Positions 14,394 through 29,500 of a DNA stretch of 64,000 bases are shown here, piece after piece. Location: positions 501,581-565,580 of the forward strand of contig KE546983.1 in the NCBI GenBank assembly GCA_000442125.1. Direction: 5' to 3'. The notes beneath the pieces were generated by a model. The model searched no databases, was not told the DNA's origin, and was given only the letters and a program-made list of their open reading frames with translations. The first letter of the stretch is position 1, and every line of letters starts with the position of its first letter. The stretch comes from Opeltia flavorubescens (lineage: Eukaryota; Ascomycota; Lecanoromycetes; Teloschistales; Teloschistaceae). A program made the translations under genes and the position numbers.

Positions 14394-17300
14394 AATATTA
14401 AATATATAAAAACTCGAATAATAAAATAAAAATAATCGAATAATATTAAATAATTTATATAAAAATTCAAAAGAAAAATAAATATTTTTATTATTTTTAA
14501 AATTTTTTTTATTAATTTTATTATTAGTATATTTATTATATTTATTTTTAAATTATATATTAAAAAAATATTAAATCGATTAATTTTAAAAATTTATATT
14601 AAAAAATTTTTAAATATTTTTATTATTTATATTTAAATAAATTCGAAATATTATATAAAAATAGTAAAAAAAAATAACTCGACTTTAAAAACTATAAAAT
14701 ATATTAAAAATAATAAATTAAAATAGTTAATTAATAGATTTATTTTTAATTATTAAAAAACAATTATTTAAAAAATTCAAAAAAATTATTTAAATTATAT
14801 AAATAAAAATTTTTATTAATATTTTAAAAATTAATTAAATAAAAAATAAAAAATAAAATTTAAATAATTATTAAATATTAAATCTTTCATTCTATAATTT
14901 AAAAATAAAAATATTTAATTTTATTTTTAAATATTTATAATAATTTTTATATTTATTTTTTAATTAATTTTTATATTTTATAAAATTTATTTTTTATAAA
15001 TATTATTTAAATTAATATTTTTTAAATAATTATTTTAATAAATTATTCGCGAAATTTTTATTAAATTATAAAAAAAAATATATATATTTAATTAAAAGTT
15101 TTTAAAATTTTTAAAAAATAATAAAAATATATTTAATATATTAATTTAAGTATAAAATAGTTTTATAAAATACTATTTTATATATTAATTATTTTAATAC
15201 TTAATTTCTATATAATCTATAAAAAAAAAATATAAAATATATAAAGAATAAATATTATATAATAAATATAAAATAATTAAATATTTTACTATTATAATAA
15301 TTATTTTAATATTTTATTATAAAAATTAAACTAAAATTTTAGATTAAACCCGATTTAATCTATTAAAACTTTAATTTATATAAATTTTAAAAATTTATTA
15401 AAAATTTAATTCGAATTTAATTTATATTAGATTAAATATAAATTAAATATAAATTTTCCTATTTTATTTCAACGAGTAAATTTTATAAAAAAAAATATTA
15501 AAATATTATATTAATAAAAAATCGAGTTTTTTAAATTTTATTAAAACTTTTAATAATATTAATATAATTTTTTTAAAAAAAAAAATATAATAAATTATAA
15601 AATAATATAAAGGAAATTTAATATAAAAAAATTAATTAATATATATATTTTTATTTATTCGACTATTATAAATTTTTTAATTTATTTATATTTATAATAA
15701 AAATAGATATTTATTATAAAATAATCTAATATAATAAATAATTTTTCTTTTAATTTTATTATTATAATATTTTAATTATTATAATTTTATTATTTTTATA
15801 AACTATCTAATTAAAATAAATCGCTATAAATATTATAAATAGTTATATATACAGCGAGTTATTATAAACAATTCGTTTTATTATTAATTAAATAAATAAA
15901 AAAATTTATAAAAATTTTCCAGACTATAAAATACTAATAAAATTATTTTTAAAATTAATATATTAATAGAATTAGTTTTAATAATAAAATATTAATAAAA
16001 TTTCTATTTAATAGTTTATATATAAATATATTTTTTAATTTTATAATTTATAAAATTTTAAATAGTTATATATATTAAATATAAAAATTTATATTATATT
16101 TTAAATTAAAAATAATATATAATATTTTTATAATAATTATATTTTAATTATATTTTTATTTTAATTTAATTAATATTTTTTCGATTTTTTTAAAATAATT
16201 AGAAAATTTATTATATATAAATTAAACTAATATATATAAAATTTAATTTTTAAAAATATATATTTTCTTTAATATAATATTCGATTAAATAATTAAATAG
16301 CTAGTTATTATATTTATTTATAATAATTTCCGATTTTAAAATTAAATTATATTATTTTCTTTTATTTTTATCTATTTTATATTTAATAATCTACTATTTT
16401 ATTTTAAAATTTTCTATTATTATTTATTTTCGTATATATATATTATATATTATTTTTTTTTAATAAATAAACTTAATTTTTAAAAAAACTTTTATTTTAA
16501 AGTTTTTATTTATTTTTATTTCGATAAATTTATTTATATAAAAATATTTAGCGTTTATAATTAAATTAAATTTTTAATATTTTTAAAAAAACTAATTTAT
16601 ATTTCTAATATAAATTCTAATTTTAATATTTTTTAATATAGTTATAATTATTTCCGAATTTTTTAAATTTTTTTTTTTTATATTTTTTTTTAGTTTTTTT
16701 TAAAATTAAAATAATTATATTAAAAATAATTTAAAAATTTATAATTTTATTATTTATAAAATAATAAAAATAATAAAAATTATAATCCTCTATATAATAA
16801 TTAATTAAAATATTTTAATTTTTTAATTTTATAGATTAAATTAAATATAATTTTTTTTTAAATTAATTTTTATTTTATTTTATTAAATATTATATTAAAT
16901 ATTTTTTTTATTAATTTTAATAATAAATTATTTTTTTTATATTTTTTAATCAAAAAATTATTTTTTTAAAAAAAATTTTAATCTAAAAATTTTTATTTAT
17001 TTTCGCTTTTCTATATTAGTAAACTTTTTATACTAAAAATCGCTTAAAAAATTAGTAATTAAATAGTCGAATTTAATATAAATTAGTAATTATTTAATTA
17101 AATAATAATTAATAAAATATTAAAATTTATTTATATTATATCTATTTAAATTTTTATTTAAATCTTTTTTTCTAATTATAAATTAAAAATTTTTATATTA
17201 AAAATCGTTTAAAATAAACCGTATTATTTTTAAATAAAGGATTTTATTAATATTATTACTATTTTCTATATATTTAAATAATAATAGAGGTATATAATTT

Positions 17301-17929
17301 ATAAAAAATAATTTATTTCTATTAAATTTATTAAAAATAAATATAAACTCGATTTAAAGAAAATTAATATTGATAAAAAATAATTTATTTTTATTAAATT
17401 TATTAAATATAAATATAAATTCTATTTAAAAAAATCGTAATTTATAAATAAAAAATTTAATAATATTAGTAAATTATTTAAATAAATATAAAAACGAATT
17501 TATATTATATTTTTATAATCTAATAATAAAATATTTATATAAAAATTCAAAATATTTAAATTAAAATTTTAGTAAAAATATTTATATTAAATATAAAAAA
17601 ACTCGAAATTTTTTTAAATAGATTTTAAAGGAATTTATATCTATAATAATTTTAATTAATATTTTTAATTTAAAAAAAATAAAAATTTTTAATTAAAAAA
17701 TTCTAAATAATTAATTTATTAAATTTTTTAATTATATTTTTATTTTTTTAATATATAATAGTTTCCGTTATATATAATAAAAAAAATTATTATTAAAAAA
17801 TTAAATAAATTGATTATTTTTTTTTAAATAATTTTTTAAATTTTATTTTTTTAGTTTTATTAAATTATTTAACTTTATTAAATTTTTTAATTCTATTAAA
17901 TTTTTTAGTTCTACTAATTTATTTAATTT

Positions 17930-18245
17930 TATATTTTTTTTAATAGATATATAATAAAAATCGCTAGTGTAAATCTAATATAATTAATAATATTTTTAAA
18001 TTTTATTTAAATTTTAAAGTTTTTATATTATTAAAATATATTAATCAAAAATTTTAAACTAAATTACTTTATATATTATTATATAAAAAACTATAAAAAC
18101 TATACTAATTATAAAATTTAGCTAGATTTTAATATTCTTTATTTATAGAAAATACTTTATTATTAATAGATATATAATTAGAAATTAATTTTTTATATAA
18201 ATTAAATTCTTTTTTTATTAAATCTATTATAAAAAAATAGATTAT
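17930..18245. repeat. Dispersed repeat family R1, copy 2
   Basis: Counterpart of the copy at about 4,950-5,310, in the same orientation and 13 kb downstream. Both copies are deeply A/T-converted, so neither its coding content nor its class can be read. Confidence 0.55.
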
Positions 18246-19644
18246 TTAAAAAATTTTAAATAATATTTAAATTAAAATAAATATTTTTTTTGAATTAAAA
18301 TTTTATCGATACTATTATTATTAATAAAACTATTATTTTTTATATAAATATATACCGAATAGAAAAAAATAGATTTTATATATAATTAAAAAATAATAAA
18401 TTTATTTAAATTTATAGCTATTATTAAAATTATTATAAAAAAAAATTAAATTAATAAAAAAAATTAAATTATTAATAAAAACTTAAATATTTAAATTATT
18501 TTAATATATATAATAAATTTATCGATTTTATTTATTTTAATTATATTAATTATATTAATTTTAATATATTTTTATTTATAGTAATTTTGTAACAATATTT
18601 ATTATAATATTTAGCTATTATATAACTATATATATATATTATACTAAAATTAATTAATATATTTTTTTTTAATTTTTAATATATATTTTAATTATTTATT
18701 TTTTTAATTTTTTAATTTTAATAATTTATATTATAATTTATTATTTTTTTATATTTTTTTATTCGATTTAAAACTATTAAACTAGTTTTATTAATATATT
18801 TAAATATAATTTAGTTTTAGTATTTCTAGCGATTTAAATATTTATTTATTTATTAAAAATATTTTTTATTAACTTCGTTTAAATTGTTAAAAAATATAAA
18901 AATTTTATTTTTTTATTAAAAAATAAAACGATTATTATTAAATATAATAAAAAATAATTATTTTAAAAAAATTATATTAATTATTTAGCTAAAATTTCGT
19001 TAATAATTAATTATAATAATAAAAAAACTAAAATTTTAAAAATTATAAAATTCTAGTTTAGAATAAAAAATAATTATAAATATTTTATTAATAATTTTAT
19101 ATATAATAATATAATAATAAAAAAATAGTATTATATTTATATTTAATAAATAATTTTTTTTTTATATTATAACGTTTTATTAATAAATTTTTAATTAATT
19201 TTTTTAGTAATAATTTAATTATATTATATAATAATAAAATTAAATAAACTTTTTATTTTAAATTAAAAGAATAATTTCTATATTAAATATTTTTTAAGGA
19301 ATTAGCGGTTAAAAAATCTAGTTTTATTAATATAATACAAATTTATATAATAATTAATCTAATAATAAATAATAATTTTTTTTATATTTTATATTCTATT
19401 AAAAAAAATTAAAATATTTCTATTATAATTTAAATATAGGCTTTTTTAAATAATATTTAATTTTAATCTATTATATATATTTATAATTTAAAAAATATAA
19501 AATAGAAATTAATTAAAATAAAATCGTATTAAAATATTTTAATTATTAAATTATAAAAATTAATTAATTAGAATTTAAATAAAAATATATATTATATAGA
19601 ATAATAATTAATTTTTAAATAAAATAAAAACTATTATTAATAAA

Positions 19645-19800
19645 AATTCGATATATATTAAATAAAATTTCGATAAATATTAAATAAAATTTTAATAGAT
19701 ATTATTTAATAGAATTTCTAATATAAATATTATTAAATAAAATTTCTATAAATATTAATTAGAATTTTAATAATTATTAAATACAATTTTAATATATTTT
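19645..19800. repeat. Degenerate tandem repeat, about 22-30 bp unit
   Basis: About six loosely repeated units built on ataaatattaaataaaattt, with tcga or taat joints, lying in direct order. Divergence is partly by transitions. No function is evident. Confidence 0.5.
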
Positions 19801-22266
19801 ATTAATTATATAAAAATTTAAAAATAAATTTTATATTATATAATTAAAAATAATATTTATTTTAAAATAAAGAATCGATAATATTTTAATAATTTTTTAA
19901 TAATAATTCGATATAATTTAAATAAAATATTTTATTTAACTTTTATAATTAAAATAAAAATTAAATTTCTATAATTTATTTCTAAAATTATTAATATTTT
20001 ATTAGTAATTTAATAAAATTTCGATAATTATAAAATAAAGTCGTTAAAAAATATTTTTTTCAAAAAATATCGAGCTTTTTTTATTTATAAAAATATAAAT
20101 TTAAATTTTATAAAAATATTAATATATCTTTTTAAATTTATTTTTTATTATAATTTCCAGCTTTTATATTAATTATATATATCTTCTAATATAATTTAAA
20201 ATTTGATATAGTTTTTAAATATTAAAAAAAATAAATCGGTTATAATTTAAATATAAAATTTTAAATTATAAAATATATAATTATTTATAATAATCGATAG
20301 CTATTAAATATATTATTTAATTTAAATATCTATTTTTTTATTTATATTATACTATTTAACCACCGATTTTTTATTAAAATAATAGTTTTATTTCTAGATA
20401 TAAACTCGATATATTAGAAATTTATAAAAAAATAAAAAATAGATTAATTATAAATTAAATACTAGTTTTAATTTATATAATAAATTAAAACTAAAATTTA
20501 ATTTTTTTAAATTTTATAATTTTAAATTATTAATTTTATTATAAAAATAATAAAATTATTAAAATTTATTTAATAATTATTCTAGAAAAATATTTTTAAG
20601 ATAAAATAAATTAAAAAAATTAATATAATTTTATAATAAAAGCGATTTTATAAATTTATTAATTAGAATTTTATTAAAAAAATCTATTAGATAAAAATTA
20701 AAATATTATTTAATTTCTAGTAAAATTAATAATAAAATAAATTTATAAAATATAATTTAATAATAAATTATATATTTATTATTATATAGAAACTTATATA
20801 TTTATTAATTATTATATTTAATATAAATAAATATAATATTTAAATTTATTTTTAATAAATTATAAACTTTAATTTATTAAATAAATTTTTTATCTATAAA
20901 AAATACTATTAATAATTTCGTTTTACTAGAATTTATTATTATTATTAATTATTTAGAAAATTTAAAATAAAAATTTTATAAATTATATTTATAATATAAA
21001 TCGTTATTAAAAATAATATTTAAAAAATTTAAAAATAATATTTTATTTTAAAATCTATTATTAAAAATAATAGACTAATATTTTATATATATTAAATATT
21101 TTATAATTTTTTTATAATTATTAATATATTTATTAAAAAAATTAATATAAAATTATAATAACTTTAAAACGGTATATATAAAAACTAATTTAATTATTAT
21201 TAAAAAAAAAATTAAAATTAATATATTTTTAATATATATAAATTTTTTAAAATATTATTTATTTTTAATTTTTTTAAACTATAAAATATTTAAAAATAAT
21301 AATATTTCTATTAATATCAATATTTTAATATAAATAAATTTAATAAAATTTTTATTTTTATATTATATAAATTTTAAAAAATTATTTAATTTTATTTAAT
21401 ATTAAATTTTGTATTTATTTAAAAACCGAGCTTAAATTTTATTTATTTTTATAGTATATTATTAATAGTAGATAAAAATTATATTATTTATAAAAAAAAA
21501 TATTATAAAATTATATAAAAATCAATATTTTATTTTTATTATAAATTTTTATTTTAAATTAATTAAATAATTTTATAAAAAATTATATTAAAAAATAAAT
21601 AATATTTTAAAATTATATAATATTTAAATAAAAATTATTAATATATTTATATTATTATTCTATTTATTATAAATTTATATATTTATAAAAATTTTAATTT
21701 TAATATTATTAAGTATATTAATTTAATTATACTATTAAAATTTTATATATATTATTATTATTTCTATTATTATTATTTTAAATTTATAAAATTTAATAAT
21801 AAAAAATTTTTTTAAATTTTTTTTTTAATATTAATAGTATTTTATTAAAATATTTTTATAATAATAAACTTTTTTTTATTATTTTTTAAATTTTTAAAGT
21901 TTAAATTAGTAATAGAAAATAAAATATTTATATATAATATATCTAATATATTAAAAACTAAAAGTTTTTTAATAATTTAAATTAGATTTATTTATTAAAA
22001 AAAAACAATTTTTATTTAATATAATATTATAAATATAAAAAAATTTTTTTTTAATTAAAAATATAAATATTAAAAATATTAATATTTTTATAATTTACTA
22101 AAAAGTTTATATATACTCGCGGTTCTATTTTTAATAAATAAAAAATATTTTTTAAAATTAAATAGGCTTTATATTTATATTAGCGAATATATTTAAAATT
22201 TAATTTATAATTTATTTTTTATAAAAGGTATTTTTTTTAAATATTTTATTATAAATATATAATTTA

Positions 22267-22494
22267 TATTATAATATTAGCGTATATAATTTAAAAAGCG
22301 ATATATAAATTTAAAAAAATTTTTTTTTTATAATATTCGTCTAATAATTAATTTTATATAAAAAATCTATAAATATAATTTAAATATTTATTTAATAGCG
22401 AATTCTTTTTTTTTTAGATAATATTTTATATATTATTTATTTTATTAATTTAAATTTATATATTTTTTAAACCAATTTTTTTAATTTTATAATA
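22267..22494 (+). repeat. Left LTR of element F
   Basis: Pairs with 51,882-52,115. Starts tattataatattag and ends tttataata. Preceded by target duplication attta. Confidence 0.8.
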
Positions 22495-25400
22495 TTATAT
22501 TATATTTATTTATTTAATTAATATTTATTTTATAAAAATAATAAATTATAATTTTTTTAAAAAAAACTTTATTTATTTTTTAAATATTTATAATAAATTT
22601 AAAAATTTTTTTAAAAAAATCGAAAATTTTAATCTAATTTAATTATTTTAAAATTCTATTTCAAGTAGTTATAATAATATAAATACTTTTTATTATTTAT
22701 AATAATTTATTAAATTTCGCGAGTAAATTATAATTTAAATTTTTAAATTAATTTATATTAAATAAATATACCGAAATTTTAACTACTATTTAAATCGATT
22801 TTTAATATTTATATACTAAATTTTACTAAATTATTATATAATTAATAATTATATAAAACGAATTTTTTAATAAATAAACGCTTATAATTACTATTATTAC
22901 TATTATATAAAAAATATTTAAATAATTTAACCTCGAGATTTTTAAAGAGAACTATATTAAATTCTATAACTAGCGTTAATAGATAAATATTAAACTTTTA
23001 ACTAACTATAATTATTATAAAATAGAATATAATCGAATATAATATATTTATTTATATATTATTAGTAGTATTAATTTATTTATTCTATTTATATTTAAAA
23101 TCTCGAGTTTAATAATATTAAAAATATTAAAAATTATTTAAAACTAACTTTTATTAATTTAAATTATAAAATTAATATTTAAATTAAATTAAAATATTTA
23201 TAATAAAAAAATAAATTTTTTTTAAAATATTTAATTTTTTTTATAAAATTTATATCGTTTATTAAAATTAATAAAAATTTTAAATATTATTATTTAATTT
23301 ATAATTTAAACCGTAAATTTAATATTTATTTAATTTTTTTTCTATTAACTATTAAACTATATAGAAATATATTTATAAAATTATAAACCGTTATAATAAT
23401 TACTAGTTTTAAAACCTATAATATAATAAAAATTTTAATAATTAATATTCTAGTAGTAATAATTAATAAATAGCTTTTACCCTTATTATTACTATTATTA
23501 CTACCGCTAAAGCCGCTATTAAAACCGTTATTATTATTAATTATAAAAAAAACGCTATAAATATATCTATATTTAGTATTAATAAAAAGTATAAAATTAA
23601 TAAAAAATAATAATATTTTATTTTTAAACTTTATATATATTATAAATAATATTCCACTAATATTTTATATATTTAATTTACCGTTTATAATAATTATCGA
23701 ATATAATATAACCAGTTCTTTTTTTCGAATATAAAATTTATAATAAAGTTAAAAAATATTTAGTTTTTAAATTAAATCGCTTTTAAAAATTTTTAAATAA
23801 TTTCTTTTATAAATTATTTATATAATTAATAATAAATTTATAAAATTCGAAATTAATAAATTTTTATTAATTATAAAAAAATTCTTTATAAATAAATCTA
23901 TTTTATATATTTATATAATAATTAATAATAAAAATTTTATTATTAATTTTATTAATTAAATCTATATATATAATAATTATTTTTATTTTTATTATTTAAA
24001 ATATAAAAAAATCTTTAAATTTATCGATAATAAATTTATTTTTTATAACGAATATTATTATTCCATTCTCGCCTATTTAAAGGATTATATTAAATTAATT
24101 TATTTTTTTATAATATTTAAATTAAATTATTTAATTATTTTTAAATATATTTAATTAAATAAATATAATTCTATAATTAATTAAAAAAAAGATTTTTTTA
24201 TATTTAAAAATAACTACTATTATTAAAATTATTTAAAAGGTTTTACTGATTAAATAAAAAAAAATATTAAAATATATTTAAACCCGTTTAAAGAAAATTA
24301 TATATTTAATTATTAAATATTTTAAAATTATTTTTAAAATTTTTAAATACTAAATAAATAAACCTAGTATTTTTTACGTTTTTTATATATAATTTAAATA
24401 ATAAATTTTTTATTTTTTTAATAATAAATATCGATAAATATTTAAAGGAATTTAAATTTATAATTTATATTTATTTAAAAATTTCGGGTTTTATTTCGTT
24501 TAATAATTTATATTAAAATTTTAAAAAATAACTATAATTATATAAACTATAAACTCGCTAATTATATATTAATAATAGTATTATATTTTTATATTATTAA
24601 AGTTTTCGCTAATAAATTTAAAATAAACCTTTAATTTTTTTTATTTTATCGATTATTATAATTTTTTAAAAGTTTTTTTAAAATAAATAACTAATATATT
24701 TTTTATAAAATATTTTTGTAATTATAAAATTAAATTAATAAAAAATATATTTTTATTTAAAAAGCTTTTTTATAATATAAATTATAATAAACTAATTATA
24801 TTCTAGAAAATTTTTAAAAAAAATTTTAATAGAAAATTTATTTATAATAATTTTTCAAATATTATACCCTTTATACTATTTATTAAAAAATTTAAAAAAA
24901 AACTTATAATTTTATATCGACTACTATTAATTTAATAGAATTACTAAAAAAAATTAATATTTTATCCTTTTATTATAGGAAATTCTAGATTATTTATATA
25001 AAATTAAAATTTTTATTAAATTAAATATTATTATTATTTTTAATAAATTTTATATTATTAAAAACTATAAATAGAAAATAATAAAAGAAATTTATTATAG
25101 TTTATTTAAATAGCTAATATTATTATTTTAATTATTTAATAGCCCGAATTTTTTTTAAAAATTTATTAATAGTATTTTTTATAAATATATTAATATCTTT
25201 TATACTATTTATATTAATAATATTTTTATTTATAATAATAGTTTAAAAAAATATAAATAATATATTTAAAAAATATTAATAATATTTAAAATTATTAATC
25301 TATAAAAAAAAATTATTAAATATAAATTCAATATTATTTAAATTAAATCTTTTCGTTTTTTTATTATTATTAATAATTACGAAATAGATTTTATAAAAAT

Positions 25401-26211
25401 TAAAATTATTTAAAATTAAAATAAGCTTTAAAATATTAAAAAAATATTATTTTTTATTAAATTTATAAATTTTTATCGATATTTTATTAAAAATTTTATT
25501 TTTATTATTAAACTTTTTTATAAATTTATATATAAAAATATTTTTTTTAATAAACTATTATTTATAAATAAACTTTTAATATTTTAAAAAAAAAATTTAT
25601 ATTAAATATAATTCTAGTTTATTATAATTTTAATAAAAAAAATATTATAAAAACTAATATATTTAATATTATTATTAAAGAAATATTTTTTTAATATAAT
25701 AATAATAGATTTTTTAAATTTATTATCTATTTTTTTTATAAAATAATTTTATAGTAAATTAACTATAAAACTTATAATAAAAATTTTTTAGCGATTATTT
25801 AGTATTGAAAATAATAAAAATCCGAATTTAAAAAAATATTAAATATTTTTACTATATTTACTAATTATTAAAATTTTAAATATTTTATATTTATTAAAGT
25901 TTTTAGCCGCTAGTAAATTTAATAAATTTAATTTTTTTTTTCGTTTAAATTTTAAAATTAAATATCGTTTAAATTATTAAAATATTAAATTTGATATTTT
26001 AATTTAATATATTAATAATTTATTTAAAAAAAAATTTATATTTAAAATATTAAAAATAAATTTTTTTTAAACTCGAGTTAATAATTAAAATTATTTTTAT
26101 AAAAATTGTTAATAATTTAAATTTAAAATTTAAAAATATTTTTAATATTTTTAAAATTTCTAATAATAAAAATAATAATTATTTATATTTTTTAAAAAAT
26201 TTTATTATTAA

Positions 26212-26353
26212 TATTATAATTAATAATAATCTAGTTTATTATAATATTATAAAACTATTATATAATTTCGGTTAAAATATTATATCGCTATATTATATTA
26301 ATAAAAAAGAGGATCTATATAATTAAAAAAAAATTTTCCGAAATTTATAGCTT
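26212..26353 (+). repeat. Left LTR of element D, first half
   Basis: Matches 49,793 to about 49,933 (agtttattataatattata, gctatattatattaata and neighbours). It is cut by insertion of element E; bases 26,349-26,353 (agctt) are E's target duplication. Confidence 0.85.
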
Positions 26354-26557
26354 TATTGTATAGTAGGTATAGAATAATAATATTATATTAAAGGTAAAAA
26401 CTATTTACCTGTAAAATTGACAACTAAATAAATATAGGCGCTAAAAGGCGCTAAATTCAACTGGATAAATATATTTAAAAGGCTTCCTTCGGGCTATAAT
26501 AGCTATTTAGTCCTACCTGCTCTATCAGCCTTCTACCTATATAATATAACCGTAATA
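26354..26557 (-). repeat. LTR of element E (low-coordinate, 3' LTR)
   Basis: 204 bp, from tattgtatagtaggtatag to accgtaata. It pairs with 42,286-42,489, with nearly all differences C/T or G/A. Confidence 0.9.
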
Positions 26558-29500
26558 GATACCGGTAATAAATAAAGCTATTAGCCTCTAATAATAGGCT
26601 TTTCCTCGCTAATAAGCGGCTCTTTAGTTTATTTTTACTACTTAATATTAGTATTAATATTATTAGCGGCTTTATTATAGTTTAAAGCCGATTCCGGGTT
26701 AAAGTAGCGCTTATACTTTTCTACTAATATTTTAATATTATTTAAACGGTATTTAAATATCTATTAATTATTTTTAAGCTTATAACTAACCTAATAAATA
26801 AAGTATTAAATAGAAAAGTCTTTACTTTTATAAATACGGCGTTTATAAAAAATTCGTTCGATTTCGAATTCTTTATTACTATTGATAATAACTAGAAGTA
26901 TAGATATACGGTAGCGCTAATAAAAATTATCGCTAGGGTTAATAGTAGGCTCTAGATATACTACTAATATTATATTATAAATATTTATAGTAGATAATAG
27001 CTTTAAATAATAAGCTAATAATCTAATATATTCGATAATTTTAAAGGGGCCTACTAGCTATAATTTAATTTCTTTAAAAGTAAGCTCTAATATATTATAG
27101 CCTTAATATAAATATATTTTTATAAAATCGCCAACTTTAAAATAAACTAGTTAATAGTATATATTATAATATTTCTTTATTTTTATTATAATAAAAATAA
27201 TAGTATTTTTAGTATCGATATATATAGACCGGTATTTTTTTATAATTATTAATATTATAGTATTCCGTGCTATAAATACGTTTATAGGCTCGCTAGCCTC
27301 TAGAATAATCGGGTTACAGCGACGAGCTATCCGTATTATAACTAGAAAGGCAGTTAGTTTTTTAATAAGAGCGTTAATAAAAATTTTAAAGTCTAGTATA
27401 TTTTCTAGCTAAATAGTTTATTTAAAGTTTAATAGGTATAGAAGATCTAGTACTTCGCGAGTTTTAAATTCGAATAGTATTTAATTAAATATTTTTAATA
27501 TAGAACTATAGTTTATAAAGTTATTAAAGGCTATTAATATTTATAAAAAAATAGTAGGCTATAATCTAAAATCGTCTAGTATAATAATATAATAATATAT
27601 AATAATTTTAGCGGTTTAATTAATTTATTCTAATATATTATTAATTTATAAATATTAAATAGTAGAATACTATAAATCCACCTTTAATATTTTAAATATT
27701 TAGTATTATAATTAACCTATAAACTCTATTATCGCGATTTAAAATTATTATTTATAATATACTCTAATTTAGCTTTACTAGTCTATTTAATAGTTATTCG
27801 ACCTATTATTTACCGTTTTAAATAATCTTTTTAGATATATAAGTAACTATTTTAGTAAATTTATCTATTATTAATATATAATAATCGTATTTTTTATACA
27901 ATTTTAATAGAATAAGGATAAAATCGATAGTAAACGTATAAAACGGTTTTATCGGGTTAAATACTAGCTATAGAATTCCGTATAAACGATAGCGAGGTAT
28001 TTAATTAATTTAATACTACGAATAATAGCGAATAAATTTATATAATTTTATTAATATATTATATATAGAGGCCTTCCGTTAAACGTTTATACGTATATAT
28101 ATAATCGGGATAGCCTATTTTATCGTATATCAGCTGGAATACTTTTTTTTCTATATCTATAGGTATTATTAGGCGTAGGTTTTATTTATTATTATTAAAA
28201 TAAAATAGCGCGTTAATAATATAATATAATAATTTAATAATATTATTATTTAGTTTTATATTAGTTTTAACGGATTTTTTAATTTTAATCTAGCGGCTTT
28301 TTTTTATATACTTATTGATTAATTATTAGCGGAATTCGGCTAATATTTTTACTAGATTTACTAGAAAGTAATATACTATAAAGGCCTCTATATCTAACGA
28401 TTCGTCTATTTTCGGGCGGTATTTATAGCTAGTAAATTTTAATAGTATATCTAAAACTATATTTATAACTCTAAATTTATAGCGGATATTAAATTTAAAA
28501 TATTAAAAATATTTAAAAGCTTATATTAAATAAAGGTTAAACTTTTTTATAAATACTTTATTTAGACTAGTCTAATATAAAATATTAACTATAGTAAAAT
28601 AATCCGTATAAATAATAATAATATATTTAACTATTTTAATTATATAGCGGATCTTTTTAATTATTTAAAAAATACCTACGACTTTTAATTCCGTAAATTA
28701 ATAGTATATTTTAATATTTAATAGTAAACGGTTAAAAAATAGAATTAATTATTTAAATTTTTATTTAAATTTTTCGCCTATTTTATAGATAGTTTTATCT
28801 ATATTATAATAGATATAGGCTATAAAGCCGAACTTTTTACTAGTATCTAGATCTATATATAGTACTAAACTTTCGTTAAAGTAGACTAGGATTGATAATA
28901 ATAAAAAAAGCTTTTATAAATAGTAAAACGCGTTAAATTTTTTAAATATAAATACTATTAATAGATTCCGGATAGTAGTTTTTTTATAAACGTTACCTTT
29001 AATAGTAATATCGCGGTTTATATAAATTTTATATTTTTAGAATAATTTTATAATAGTTATATAATTATTAATATACTATTAAAGGTAACTTATTAAATTT
29101 AAATATTTTTCTAATTATTAGAATATATATAGAAACGAAAACTTTAAAATTACTTTTAGCTTATTTTTTATTATAATAAACCCGAAGGTATTAATCTTTT
29201 AACCTAATAGATATATAAATATATAGCTAATAAACGATTTTATAAATAATAAATATAGATTTATAGTATCGAGCGTGCTAAAAATCTAGTTAAAATATTC
29301 TATATATTTTTTTATTAAAGAGGAAAAAACTATAATATTATTAATATAGATTTTATAAAAAGAGCGAAATAAGCGTAAAATTTTATTTATTATTTATTAT
29401 ATATAAACTAATAAATTATAATAATCTATTACCGGTACTTTAAACGTTTTTTATCCTTAATATAAAACTATTATTAAACGGTAATAATACTATTAATTAA

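Larger units (their letters stand above)
5310..15477. mobile_element. TIR DNA transposon copy B, interrupted by Gypsy element G
   Basis: Second copy of the DNA transposon seen whole as copy A. About 5,320-6,690 aligns with about 37,740-39,060 of copy A (for example ataataaactaaataattta and the adjoining 300 bases), and about 14,400-15,477 aligns with about 39,060-40,499. The right terminus, ttatttcaacgagt at 15,464-15,477, matches copy A's right terminus ttattccaacgagt. The middle is replaced by LTR element G. The left terminus was not found: homology stops near 5,310, where repeat R1 starts, so the copy is deleted or rearranged on that side. It is far more A/T-converted than copy A, so it is probably an older or more often RIPed insertion. 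No transposase frame survives. Confidence 0.7.
15478..22266. other. RIP-saturated sequence left of the nest, unclassified
   Basis: Nearly 7 kb with no gene and no complete element that I can recognise. It contains repeat R1 (about 17,930-18,245), a similar pair of about 45 bases near 17,010-17,055 and 17,170-17,215, a second pair of about 55 bases near 17,305-17,360 and 17,380-17,435, and a tandem repeat at about 19,645-19,800. It is probably older transposon sequence that served as the target for element F, but family assignment is impossible by eye. Confidence 0.5.
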
